From Pseudomonadota bacterium (GTDB lineage Bacteria; Pseudomonadota; Alphaproteobacteria; Rhizobiales; Rhizobiaceae): a stretch of 15,433 bases of DNA. Both the position numbers and the translations under genes were made by a program. Numbering within the stretch: position 1 is the first letter of the stretch; the number at the start of each line of letters is the position of its first letter. A model generated the notes under the pieces. The model saw only the letters and a list, made by a program, of their open reading frames with translations, ran no database searches and had not been told where the DNA came from. Positions 7,343 to 15,433 of the stretch are shown here, one piece after another. The stretch is from NCBI GenBank assembly GCA_023419995.1, contig JAEZXF010000402.1:1-15433 (forward strand), read 5' to 3'.

Positions 7343-7376
7343 TTGATTTGAGCCCCCGCTCCGGAGAAGGTGAAGC

Positions 7377-8417
7377 ATGACGGAACGACGCGTCGTCCTC
7401 GACGTCCTGAAGGGAGAGACCGTTTTCCCGCCGCCGGTCTGGATGATGCGGCAGGCGGGACGCTATCTCCCCGAATATCGCGCGACGCGCGCCAAGGCGG
7501 GTAGCTTCCTCGATCTCTGCTACAACCCCGACTTCGCGGTCGAGGTGACGCTGCAGCCGATCCGTCGCTTCGACTTCGACGCCTCGATCCTGTTCTCCGA
7601 CATCCTCGTCGTGCCGCACGCGCTCGGCCGCGACCTGCGCTTCGAGGAAGGCCGCGGGCCTCTGATGACGCCGATCGCCGTCGAGGAGGTTGCGGCGCTG
7701 CGCGCGGTCGACCGCGACGCGTTTCACGTGAATCTGGAGCCGGTCTACGAGACGGTGCGGCGGCTGCGCGCCGAGCTGCCGGGGAAGACGACGCTGCTCG
7801 GCTTCTGCGGCGCGCCGTGGACCGTGGCGACCTACATGATCGCCGGGCACGGCACGCCGGACCAGGCGCCGGCCCGGCTGTTCGGCTTCGCCAACCCGAA
7901 GGAGATGGAGGCGCTGCTCGACCTTCTGGCGGAGCGGTCGGCCGACCACCTGATCCGGCAGATCGAGGCGGGCGCCGACGCGGTGCAGATCTTCGATTCG
8001 TGGTCCGGCGTCCTCGACGAGGCGAGCTTCGAGGCCTATTGCGTGCGGCCGGTCAGGAAGATGGTCGAGCGGATCAGGGCGGTGTTCCCCGACACGCCGG
8101 TCATCGGCTTTCCCAAGGGGGCGGGGTCGCTCTACGACGACTATCGCGGGAAGACCGGCGTGAACGCGCTCGGCCTCGACTGGAGCGTGCCGCTGTCGCA
8201 GGCAAGGCGCCTGCAGGAAGGCGGCGCGGTGCAGGGGACGCTCGACCCGCTGCGCCTGCAGGCCGGCGGCCGGGCGCTCGACGACGGTGTCGAGGCGATC
8301 CTCGGGGCGCTCTGCGACGGGCCCTTCGTGTTCAATCTCGGCCATGGCGTGACGCCGCAGACGCCGGTCGAGCACGTCGAGAGGATGGTGCGGCTGGTGA
8401 GGGAGGCCCGCCGATGA
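7377..8417 (+). CDS. hemE: Uroporphyrinogen decarboxylase
   Basis: Removes four carboxyl groups from uroporphyrinogen III to give coproporphyrinogen III, in the cytosolic part of haem synthesis. The 346-residue protein is full length. [14 protein letters not shown] (22-35) supplies the arginines that bind substrate carboxylates, [12 protein letters not shown] places catalytic Asp75, and [24 protein letters not shown] and GFPKGAG follow in the expected order. The C-terminal [15 protein letters not shown] is the conserved histidine segment. GGAGAAGG lies before the ATG. The gene is the first one right of the origin, and the CtrA-like site sits in its likely promoter. Its TGA overlaps the hemJ ATG (ATGA), so the two haem genes are probably co-translated. 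Confidence 0.98.
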   Translation: MTERRVVLDVLKGETVFPPPVWMMRQAGRYLPEYRATRAKAGSFLDLCYNPDFAVEVTLQPIRRFDFDASILFSDILVVPHALGRDLRFEEGRGPLMTPIAVEEVAALRAVDRDAFHVNLEPVYETVRRLRAELPGKTTLLGFCGAPWTVATYMIAGHGTPDQAPARLFGFANPKEMEALLDLLAERSADHLIRQIEAGADAVQIFDSWSGVLDEASFEAYCVRPVRKMVERIRAVFPDTPVIGFPKGAGSLYDDYRGKTGVNALGLDWSVPLSQARRLQEGGAVQGTLDPLRLQAGGRALDDGVEAILGALCDGPFVFNLGHGVTPQTPVEHVERMVRLVREARR

Positions 8418-8938
8418 ACGGGGATACCGCCCGCAGGGCGGCGGTGCGCGCCGTCGTCGCCCTCGGCCTGACCGCCGCTCTCGTCATGCTCCTGGTCTGG
8501 CTCGATCCCAGCGCCTACTACGACTGGATCAAGGCCGTCCACGTCATCGCGGTGATCTCGTGGATGGCGGGCATGCTCTATCTGCCGCGGCTCTTCGTCT
8601 ATCATGCCGATGCCGAGGTCGGTTCCGAGAAGTCGGAGACCTTCAAGGTGATGGAGCGCAGGCTGCTGAACGCCATCATCAACCCGGCGATGCTGGTGGC
8701 GTGGATCCTCGGCCTGTGGCTTGCCTGGGAAGGGTTCGGCTTCTCCGGCGGCTGGCTGCACGCCAAGATCGCCGCGGTGCTCTTGCTGTCGGGCGTCCAC
8801 GGCTATCTTTCGGGGGCGACGCGCCGGTTCGCCGAGGACCGCAACACCAGGCCGGCGCGGCACTGGCGCATCGTCAACGAGGTGCCGACGGTGCTGATGA
8901 TCGCGATCGTCATCCTGGTCATCGTCAAGCCGTTCTGA
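8414..8938 (+). CDS. hemJ: Protoporphyrinogen IX oxidase HemJ
   Basis: Membrane enzyme that oxidises protoporphyrinogen IX to protoporphyrin IX, the form used by most Alphaproteobacteria in place of HemG or HemY. It has 174 residues and about four membrane segments: residues 11-30, 39-61 ([20 protein letters not shown]), 88-106 and 155-172. His43 in the KAVHVI segment, and the WLHAK segment with His116 and Lys118, match the conserved His/Lys region needed for haem binding and activity in studied HemJ proteins. GGGAGG lies about 8 bases upstream within hemE. It starts on the ATGA overlap with hemE, supporting a haem operon. The reading frame is open far upstream inside hemE, but that part is an out-of-frame shadow. 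Confidence 0.95.
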   Translation: MNGDTARRAAVRAVVALGLTAALVMLLVWLDPSAYYDWIKAVHVIAVISWMAGMLYLPRLFVYHADAEVGSEKSETFKVMERRLLNAIINPAMLVAWILGLWLAWEGFGFSGGWLHAKIAAVLLLSGVHGYLSGATRRFAEDRNTRPARHWRIVNEVPTVLMIAIVILVIVKPF

Positions 8939-8971
8939 GGGCTGCGGCGATTCACCTCTGGCGGTTTGGCC

Positions 8972-9110
8972 TTGCGGTTTTGCGGGAGGGGCGGTAAGAG
9001 TCGCTTCCTTCCTCCCCGCATGGCGTCGTAATTTCTGTCTCTCGCAGGCGCTCTCCGCGCACACCGCCGCCCCGCGCTTCCCACGTTTTCGCTATTCCAG
9101 AGTCCGCAAC
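8972..9110 (+). promoter_or_regulatory. rho leader: possible promoter and C-rich, G-poor (rut-like) segment
   Basis: TTGCGG (8972-8977) and TAAGAG (8995-9000) are spaced 17 bases apart and could be a weak promoter. The following 110 bases (9001-9110) contain 48 C but only 22 G on the sense strand, with runs such as CTTCCTTCCTCCCC. C-over-G bias in RNA is the hallmark of Rho-loading sites. rho genes are known to be autoregulated through premature termination in the leader, so that is the likely function. Confidence 0.45.
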
Positions 9111-10376
9111 ATGCAGGAAATGAAACTCCAGGAGCTCAAGAGCAAAGGCCCGACCGAGCTGATCGCCTTTGCCGAGTCGCTCGAGGTCGAGAATGCCAGC
9201 GTCATGCGCAAGCAGGAGCTGATGTTCGCGATCCTGAAGAAGCTCGCGGCGCAGGACATCGAGATCATCGGCGAGGGCGTGGTCGAGGTGCTGCAGGACG
9301 GCTTCGGCTTCCTGCGCTCGGCGAACGCCAACTACCTGCCGGGCCCGGACGACATCTACATCTCGCCGTCGCAGCTGCGCCGCTTCTCGCTGAAGACCGG
9401 CGACACGGTCGAGGGGCCGATCCGCAGCCCGAAGGAGGGCGAGCGCTATTTCGCCCTGCTCAAGGTCAACACGATCAATTTCGACGATCCCGAGAAGATC
9501 CGCCACAAGATCCACTTCGACAATTTGACGCCGCTCTATCCCAACGAGCGGCTGCGGATGGAGACGGACAATCCGACCGGCAAGGATCTTTCCGCCCGCG
9601 TCATCGACCTCGTCGCGCCGCTGGGCAAGGGACAGCGCGGCCTGATCGTCGCGCCGCCTCGCACCGGCAAGACCGTGCTTCTCCAGAACATCGCCCACTC
9701 GGTCGCGACCAACCATCCCGAGGCCTATCTCATCGTCCTCCTGATCGACGAGCGCCCCGAGGAGGTGACCGACATGCAGCGCTCGGTGAAGGGCGAGGTC
9801 GTGTCCTCGACCTTCGACGAGCCGGCGGTGCGCCACGTCCAGGTGGCCGAGATGGTCATCGAGAAGGCCAAGCGCCTCGTCGAGCACGGCCGCGACGTGG
9901 TCATCCTGCTCGATTCGATCACGCGCCTGGGCCGCGCCTACAACACCGTGGTGCCGTCCTCCGGCAAGGTGCTGACCGGCGGCGTCGATGCCAACGCCCT
10001 GCAGCGGCCGAAGCGCTTCTTCGGCGCGGCGCGCAACATCGAGGAGGGCGGCTCGCTCACCATCATCGCCACGGCGCTGATCGACACCGGCAGCCGCATG
10101 GCCGAGGTCATCTTCGAGGAGTTCAAGGGCACCGGCAACTCCGAGATCGTGCTCGACCGCAAGGTGGCCGACAAGCGCATCTTCCCGGCGATGGACATCC
10201 TCAAGTCCGGCACCCGCAAGGAAGACCTGCTGGTGCAGCGCCAGGACTTGCAGAAGATCTTCGTGCTGCGCCGCATCCTGGCGCCGATGGGCACGACGGA
10301 CGCGATCGAGTTCCTCATCGACAAGCTCAAGCAGACCAAGACCAACTCGGATTTCTTCGATTCGATGAACACCTGA
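9111..10376 (+). CDS. rho: Transcription termination factor Rho
   Basis: Hexameric RNA-dependent ATPase that ends transcription at C-rich, unstructured RNA. The 421-residue protein has the compact classic layout: Rho N-terminal domain (1-45), cold-shock RNA-binding domain (about 53-120, with GFGFLRS and [12 protein letters not shown]) and a RecA-like motor. The motor shows Walker A APPRTGKT (181-188), [13 protein letters not shown] with the catalytic glutamate, Walker [17 protein letters not shown] (263-278), the Q-loop [10 protein letters not shown] and the R-loop KGTGN. There is no inserted domain. The start at 9111 matches the family, although no strong Shine-Dalgarno is visible; ATG 9120 is possible. 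It follows hemJ by 172 bases, and the leader is C-rich. Confidence 0.98.
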   Translation: MQEMKLQELKSKGPTELIAFAESLEVENASVMRKQELMFAILKKLAAQDIEIIGEGVVEVLQDGFGFLRSANANYLPGPDDIYISPSQLRRFSLKTGDTVEGPIRSPKEGERYFALLKVNTINFDDPEKIRHKIHFDNLTPLYPNERLRMETDNPTGKDLSARVIDLVAPLGKGQRGLIVAPPRTGKTVLLQNIAHSVATNHPEAYLIVLLIDERPEEVTDMQRSVKGEVVSSTFDEPAVRHVQVAEMVIEKAKRLVEHGRDVVILLDSITRLGRAYNTVVPSSGKVLTGGVDANALQRPKRFFGAARNIEEGGSLTIIATALIDTGSRMAEVIFEEFKGTGNSEIVLDRKVADKRIFPAMDILKSGTRKEDLLVQRQDLQKIFVLRRILAPMGTTDAIEFLIDKLKQTKTNSDFFDSMNT

Positions 10377-10380
10377 CGCG

Positions 10381-10413
10381 AGGACTGCTTCGCCGGGCGC
10401 GGAGCGGTTTGTC

Positions 10414-10415
<2 letters not shown>
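10381..10415. terminator. Possible imperfect hairpin terminator between convergent rho and yyaL-like gene
   Basis: An inner stem GCTTCGC (10387-10393) with GCGGAGC (10399-10405, one G-T pair) and loop CGGGC is enclosed by an outer pair AGGAC (10381-10385) and GTCCT (10411-10415). A short GGTTT follows the inner stem. It lies in the 37-base gap between the two stops. No long T tract is present, so it would be a weak terminator. Confidence 0.35.
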
Positions 10416-12441
<2,026 letters not shown>

Positions 12442-12480
12442 GGTTCACCTTGGGTTGCAGGGTAAGGTAGAGCGCGAGAC

Positions 12481-13806
12481 ATGAGCGGGCAATCACCCTT
12501 CAAGGATACGATCTTCGCGCTGTCGACCGGCGGCCTGCCGTCGGGCGTCGCCGTCATCCGCATGTCGGGGCCGCATGTCCGACATGTGCTGGCGGGGCTT
12601 GCCGGCCGGCTGCCGCCGGCGCGCCTAGCGACGCTGTGCCGGCTGGTCGACCGCCAGGGCGCCCAGATCGACCGGGGACTGGTGCTGTTCTTTCCGGGTC
12701 CGGCGAGCTTCACCGGCGAGGATTGCGGGGAGCTTCACCTGCATGGCGGCCGGGCCGTGGTCGCCGCGATCCTCGCTGCCTTGGGCGGGCAGCCCGGCAT
12801 GCGCCAGGCCGAGGCGGGCGAGTTCACGCGCCGGGCCTTTCTCAACGGCAAGGTCGACCTGACCGGCGCGGAGGGCCTTGCCGACCTTCTGGCAGCGGAA
12901 ACAGAGGCGCAGCGCCGGCTGGCGCTGGCGAATGCCGAGGGCGGCCAGAGCGTCCTCTATGCGGGCTGGCGCAGCCGGCTCCTGCACGCGCGGGCCATGA
13001 TCGAGGCGGAGCTGGACTTTGCCGACGAGGCGGACGTCGGCGCTTCCGCGTCGGGACAGGTCTGGGAGAGCCTCGCCGGGCTGTCACGCGAGATCGGACG
13101 GCATATCGAGGGATACGCCGTCGCGGAGATGGTGCGAGAGGGGTTCCGCGTGGCGCTCGTCGGCGCGCCGAACGTTGGAAAGTCCAGCCTCCTCAATGTG
13201 TTGGCCAAGCGGGAGGTGGCGATCGTCACCGAGGTGCCGGGTACCACGCGGGACGTGATCGAGGTCGCGCTCGATCTGCACGGGATGAAGGTCCTCGTCA
13301 CGGACACGGCCGGGATTCGCGAGACGGGTGACAAGGTCGAGCAGATCGGTGTCTCCCGGGCGCGGGATGCGGCGGCGAGAGCCGACCTCGTGCTGCTGCT
13401 CGTGGAAGCCGGAAGCCAGGAACCACAGGCCTTCGAACCACCGGCACACGCCGCCTGCTTGCGCGTCGGAACCAAGTCCGATCTGGGTCGCGGCGATGCA
13501 GCGGCGTTCGATTTCCTGATTTCTGCCCATACGGGCGAGGGGATCCCAGCACTGCTGGACGAAATCACGACGCAGGCGGCAACGGCCACCAGCGCTGGCG
13601 CGAACGTGATGCCGACCCGTCTCAGGCATATCGAGCTGCTCGCACAGGCCCGTGACTGCGTTGCCGCAGCGCTGGACACTAGGGATATAGAGTTGCGAGC
13701 GGAAGACCTCAGGCTGGCGAGCGACGCGCTCGGACGAATCAGCGGCGCGATCGATGTCGAGGACTTGCTCGACGTGATCTTTTCCCAGTTCTGCATCGGC
13801 AAGTGA
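12481..13806 (+). CDS. mnmE: tRNA uridine-5-carboxymethylaminomethyl modification GTPase MnmE
   Basis: Works with MnmG to install the carboxymethylaminomethyl group at the C5 position of wobble uridine 34 of certain tRNAs. The 441-residue protein has an N-terminal folate-binding domain (DTIFALSTGGLPSGVAVIRMSG; SFTGEDCGELHLHGG; EAGEFTRRAFLNGK), a helical domain and an inserted GTPase domain. The latter shows G1 GAPNVGKSSL (228-237), G2 GTTRD (254-258), G3 DTAG (275-278) and, at G4, TKSD (331-334) in place of the common NKxD. The C-terminus FCIGK carries the catalytic cysteine Cys438. The first parS site begins on its stop codon. It is divergent from the YyaL-like gene and followed by mnmG after 147 bases. 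Confidence 0.97.
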   Translation: MSGQSPFKDTIFALSTGGLPSGVAVIRMSGPHVRHVLAGLAGRLPPARLATLCRLVDRQGAQIDRGLVLFFPGPASFTGEDCGELHLHGGRAVVAAILAALGGQPGMRQAEAGEFTRRAFLNGKVDLTGAEGLADLLAAETEAQRRLALANAEGGQSVLYAGWRSRLLHARAMIEAELDFADEADVGASASGQVWESLAGLSREIGRHIEGYAVAEMVREGFRVALVGAPNVGKSSLLNVLAKREVAIVTEVPGTTRDVIEVALDLHGMKVLVTDTAGIRETGDKVEQIGVSRARDAAARADLVLLLVEAGSQEPQAFEPPAHAACLRVGTKSDLGRGDAAAFDFLISAHTGEGIPALLDEITTQAATATSAGANVMPTRLRHIELLAQARDCVAAALDTRDIELRAEDLRLASDALGRISGAIDVEDLLDVIFSQFCIGK

Positions 13807-13819
13807 CTCACGTGAAACA
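13804..13819. other. parS: parS centromere site 1 (overlaps mnmE stop codon)
   Basis: TGACTCACGTGAAACA matches the ParB-binding consensus TGTTTCACGTGAAACA at 14 of 16 positions. The right arm is perfect. The first three bases are the mnmE stop codon. The two mismatches create a GACTC (GANTC) methylation site at 13805-13809. Its partners at 13840 and 13878 and the origin-proximal location support a ParB loading cluster. Confidence 0.82.
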
Positions 13820-13839
13820 CAGTTGGGGCGCAAGGTGCG

Positions 13840-13855
13840 TGACTCACGTGAAACA
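13840..13855. other. parS: parS centromere site 2 (exact copy of site 1)
   Basis: Identical to site 1 over 18 bases (GTGACTCACGTGAAACAC, 13839-13856) and centred 36 bases from it. It carries the same GACTC methylation site (13841-13845). Identity including the two non-consensus bases suggests local duplication or selection for this variant. Confidence 0.85.
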
Positions 13856-13877
13856 CGCGACCGGCCGTCCTCCATCC

Positions 13878-13893
13878 CGTTTCACGTGAAACA
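13878..13893. other. parS: parS centromere site 3 (near-perfect)
   Basis: CGTTTCACGTGAAACA matches the consensus at 15 of 16 positions and contains the uninterrupted 14-base palindrome GTTTCACGTGAAAC (13879-13892). It is probably the strongest ParB site of the three. It lacks an internal GANTC, but one lies just beyond it at 13899-13903. parA and parB themselves usually lie downstream of mnmG and rsmG, outside this window. Confidence 0.93.
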
Positions 13894-13953
13894 GGCTTGA
13901 CTCGACCCGGCCGCGACGACATCTCTGCCCTCCAATCCAACTGGACCGCATTC

Positions 13954-15433
13954 ATGACCGGAAACTACGATGTCATCGTCATCGGCGGCGGCCACGCCGG
14001 CTGCGAGGGCGCCTCGGCGTCGGCGCGTGCCGGCGCGCGCACCGCGCTGGTGACGATGAAGCGCGAGACGATCGGCGTCATGTCGTGCAACCCGGCCATC
14101 GGCGGGCTGGGGAAGGGCCATCTCGTCCGCGAGATCGATGCGCTCGACGGCCTGATGGGACGGGTCGCGGATGCGGCGGGCATCCAGTTCCGCCTGCTGA
14201 ACCGGCGCAAGGGGCCGGCCGTGCGCGGCCCGCGCACCCAGGCGGACCGAAAGCTCTACCGGCTCGCCATGCAGGCGGCGATCGCCGATCAGACGGACCT
14301 CGACGTCGTCGAAGGCGAAGTCTTCGATCTCGATATCCGCGACGGCCGCGTTGCCGGCGTCGTGCTGAGCGACGGGCGGACGCTTGGCTGCTCCTCCGTC
14401 GTGCTGACCACGGGGACGTTCCTGCGCGGGCTCATCCACATCGGCACCGAGCGGTTCCCGGCCGGACGGATGAACGAAGCCGCTTCCGCCGGCCTGTCGG
14501 CGACGATGACGCGGCTCGGATTCTCCCTCGGCCGGTTGAAGACCGGCACGCCGCCGCGCCTCGACGGCCGCACCATCGACTGGGATGCGCTCGACAGCCA
14601 GCATGCGGACGAAAGCCCGTTGCCGTTCTCGCTGCTGACCGACCGCATCGCCAACCCGCAAATCGCCTGCGGGGTGACCCGCACCACGGACCGGACCCAT
14701 GCGGTGATCCGCGCCAATCTCGATCGCTCGGCCCTCTATTCCGGCGCGATCGAGGGGGTGGGGCCGCGCTATTGCCCGTCCATCGAGGACAAGATCGTCA
14801 AGTTCGGCGACCGCGAGGGCCACCAGATCTTTCTCGAGCCGGAAGGGCTGGACGACGATACCGTCTATCCCAACGGCATCTCGACGTCACTGCCGCGCGA
14901 TGCCCAGGAGGCGCTGGTCGCCACGATTCCCGGGCTGGAGAAGGCGCGCATCCTGCAGCCCGGCTATGCGATCGAGTACGACCATGTCGACCCGCGCGAG
15001 CTCCAGCCGTCGCTGGAGACGCGACGGATGCCGGGTCTTTTCCTGGCGGGGCAGATCAACGGCACCACCGGATACGAGGAGGCGGCGGCACAGGGCCTGG
15101 TCGCCGGGCTGAACGCCGCACGGTTGGTGGCGGGGCAGGAGCCCGTCGTCCTCGGGCGCGGCGATGCCTATATCGGGGTGATGATCGACGATCTTGTCAG
15201 CCGTGGCGTCAGCGAGCCCTACCGCATGTTCACCTCGCGGGCCGAGTTCCGGCTTTCCCTGCGTGCCGACAACGCCGACGAGAGGCTTACGCCGAAAGCC
15301 ATCGCGCTCGGCATCGCCGGACCGGAGCGCATCGCGCGCTTCCGGGAAAGGGAGACGGCATTGGTCCGGGCGCGCGACGCCGCGCAGGCGGTTTCGCTGA
15401 CGCCGAACGAGGCGGCGCGCCCCCGCCGCAACC
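13954..15433 (+). CDS. mnmG: tRNA uridine-5-carboxymethylaminomethyl modification enzyme MnmG, 3'-truncated by window edge
   Basis: FAD-dependent partner of MnmE in wobble-uridine modification, formerly GidA. The frame is open from ATG 13954 to the last base (493 codons of about 620 expected), with no internal stop or shift. The FAD dinucleotide motif [12 protein letters not shown] is at residues 7-18. [14 protein letters not shown] places Cys45 and [13 protein letters not shown] places Cys274, equivalent to E. coli Cys47 and Cys277. GTFLRG (154-159), KTGTPPR (196-202), [13 protein letters not shown] (370-382) and SRAEFRL (428-434) complete the pattern. Only a weak ribosome site (TGGA) precedes the ATG. 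The missing part is the C-terminal helical domain that contacts MnmE and tRNA. Confidence 0.97.
   Translation, partial: MTGNYDVIVIGGGHAGCEGASASARAGARTALVTMKRETIGVMSCNPAIGGLGKGHLVREIDALDGLMGRVADAAGIQFRLLNRRKGPAVRGPRTQADRKLYRLAMQAAIADQTDLDVVEGEVFDLDIRDGRVAGVVLSDGRTLGCSSVVLTTGTFLRGLIHIGTERFPAGRMNEAASAGLSATMTRLGFSLGRLKTGTPPRLDGRTIDWDALDSQHADESPLPFSLLTDRIANPQIACGVTRTTDRTHAVIRANLDRSALYSGAIEGVGPRYCPSIEDKIVKFGDREGHQIFLEPEGLDDDTVYPNGISTSLPRDAQEALVATIPGLEKARILQPGYAIEYDHVDPRELQPSLETRRMPGLFLAGQINGTTGYEEAAAQGLVAGLNAARLVAGQEPVVLGRGDAYIGVMIDDLVSRGVSEPYRMFTSRAEFRLSLRADNADERLTPKAIALGIAGPERIARFRERETALVRARDAAQAVSLTPNEAARPRRN

Larger units (their letters stand above)
7301..7350. other. AT-rich candidate DNA-unwinding element
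   Basis: 34 of these 50 bases are A or T, including TTTAAAA and TTATTTGATTTG. This is the most AT-rich stretch I see in the window. It sits at the hemE side of the origin, opposite the DnaA boxes, so it could be where strands open. It also carries the CtrA-like site and four GANTC sites, so part of the composition may instead reflect a regulated hemE promoter. Confidence 0.5.
6959..7376. other. Putative chromosomal replication origin (Cori-like, ppsR-hemE gap)
   Basis: This is the only gap over 300 bases. Its position between ppsR and hemE equals the proven Caulobacter origin and the proposed Rickettsia origin. It holds several TCCACA/TTCACA-type DnaA boxes in its left half, six GANTC sites, one CtrA-like site and an AT-rich right end (34 of 50 bases A/T at 7301-7350 in a strongly GC-rich neighbourhood). 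The flanking genes diverge from it, as expected for leading-strand transcription. Open reading frames crossing it lack family-like sequence. What I see is the motif set and synteny; function as an origin is inferred. Confidence 0.82.

Noticed and set aside
6959..7376. IHF site or small RNA in the origin gap
   Set aside because: No acceptable WATCAA-N4-TTR match was found by eye, and no hairpin followed by a T tract suggests an RNA gene.
7047..8375. Long minus-strand open frame (442 codons) across the origin and hemE
   Set aside because: Antisense to a certain hemE; the protein is Arg/His/Gln-rich with no motif, typical of a shadow frame.
7817..8413. In-frame upstream extension of hemJ inside hemE
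   Set aside because: Reads as Arg/Gly/Ala-rich shadow in the hemE +1 frame; hemJ homologues begin near the ATG at 8414, which has its own GGGAGG site.
13897..13953. TTG at 13897 as an upstream start for mnmG
   Set aside because: In frame, but adds 19 non-family residues directly after a parS site without a ribosome site; ATG 13954 gives the family N-terminus.

Overview
The window is a GC-rich (roughly two-thirds G+C by eye) bacterial chromosome segment with the gene order known around the replication origin of Alphaproteobacteria. Going left from a 418-base gap the order is ppsR - maf - aroE - coaE - dnaQ - secB - fxsA - tim44/timA - mltA - smr. Going right it is hemE - hemJ - rho - (yyaL-like gene) - mnmE - mnmG. 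This order, together with parS sites, GANTC methylation sites and a CtrA-like site, points to Hyphomicrobiales (Rhizobiales) or a close relative such as the Caulobacter group. I cannot name the genus from sequence alone. No mobile element, CRISPR array, tRNA or rRNA is visible.

Left arm (1-6958). A divergent promoter region near 2000 separates the leftward group tim44 -> mltA -> smr (cell-envelope and Smr-domain proteins, smr cut by the window edge) from rightward fxsA and secB. secB ends in a strong stem-loop terminator shared with convergent dnaQ. ppsR, maf, aroE, coaE and dnaQ then run leftward in tight order. maf/aroE overlap by 8 bases and aroE/coaE by 4, so they are probably translationally coupled.

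Origin region (6959-7376). This is the only long gene-free stretch. It contains degenerate DnaA boxes, a near-consensus CtrA site (TTAA-N7-TTAT), a tight cluster of GANTC sites and a locally AT-rich segment just before hemE. I read it as the chromosomal origin, equivalent to Caulobacter Cori between hemE and CC0001. Most genes on each side point away from it, in the direction of fork movement.

Right arm (7377-15433). hemE and hemJ (haem synthesis) overlap by 4 bases and are followed by rho, which has a C-rich, G-poor leader. A thioredoxin-fold YyaL/DUF255 gene runs the other way between rho and mnmE. mnmE and mnmG, partners in tRNA wobble-uridine modification, are separated by 147 bases holding three parS centromere sites. 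Two of these are identical and carry a GANTC methylation site inside one arm. mnmG is cut by the right window edge.

Most of the window is conserved core genome rather than an unknown system. The most interesting signals are non-coding: the origin's GANTC/CtrA cluster and the parS triplet with embedded GANTC sites.
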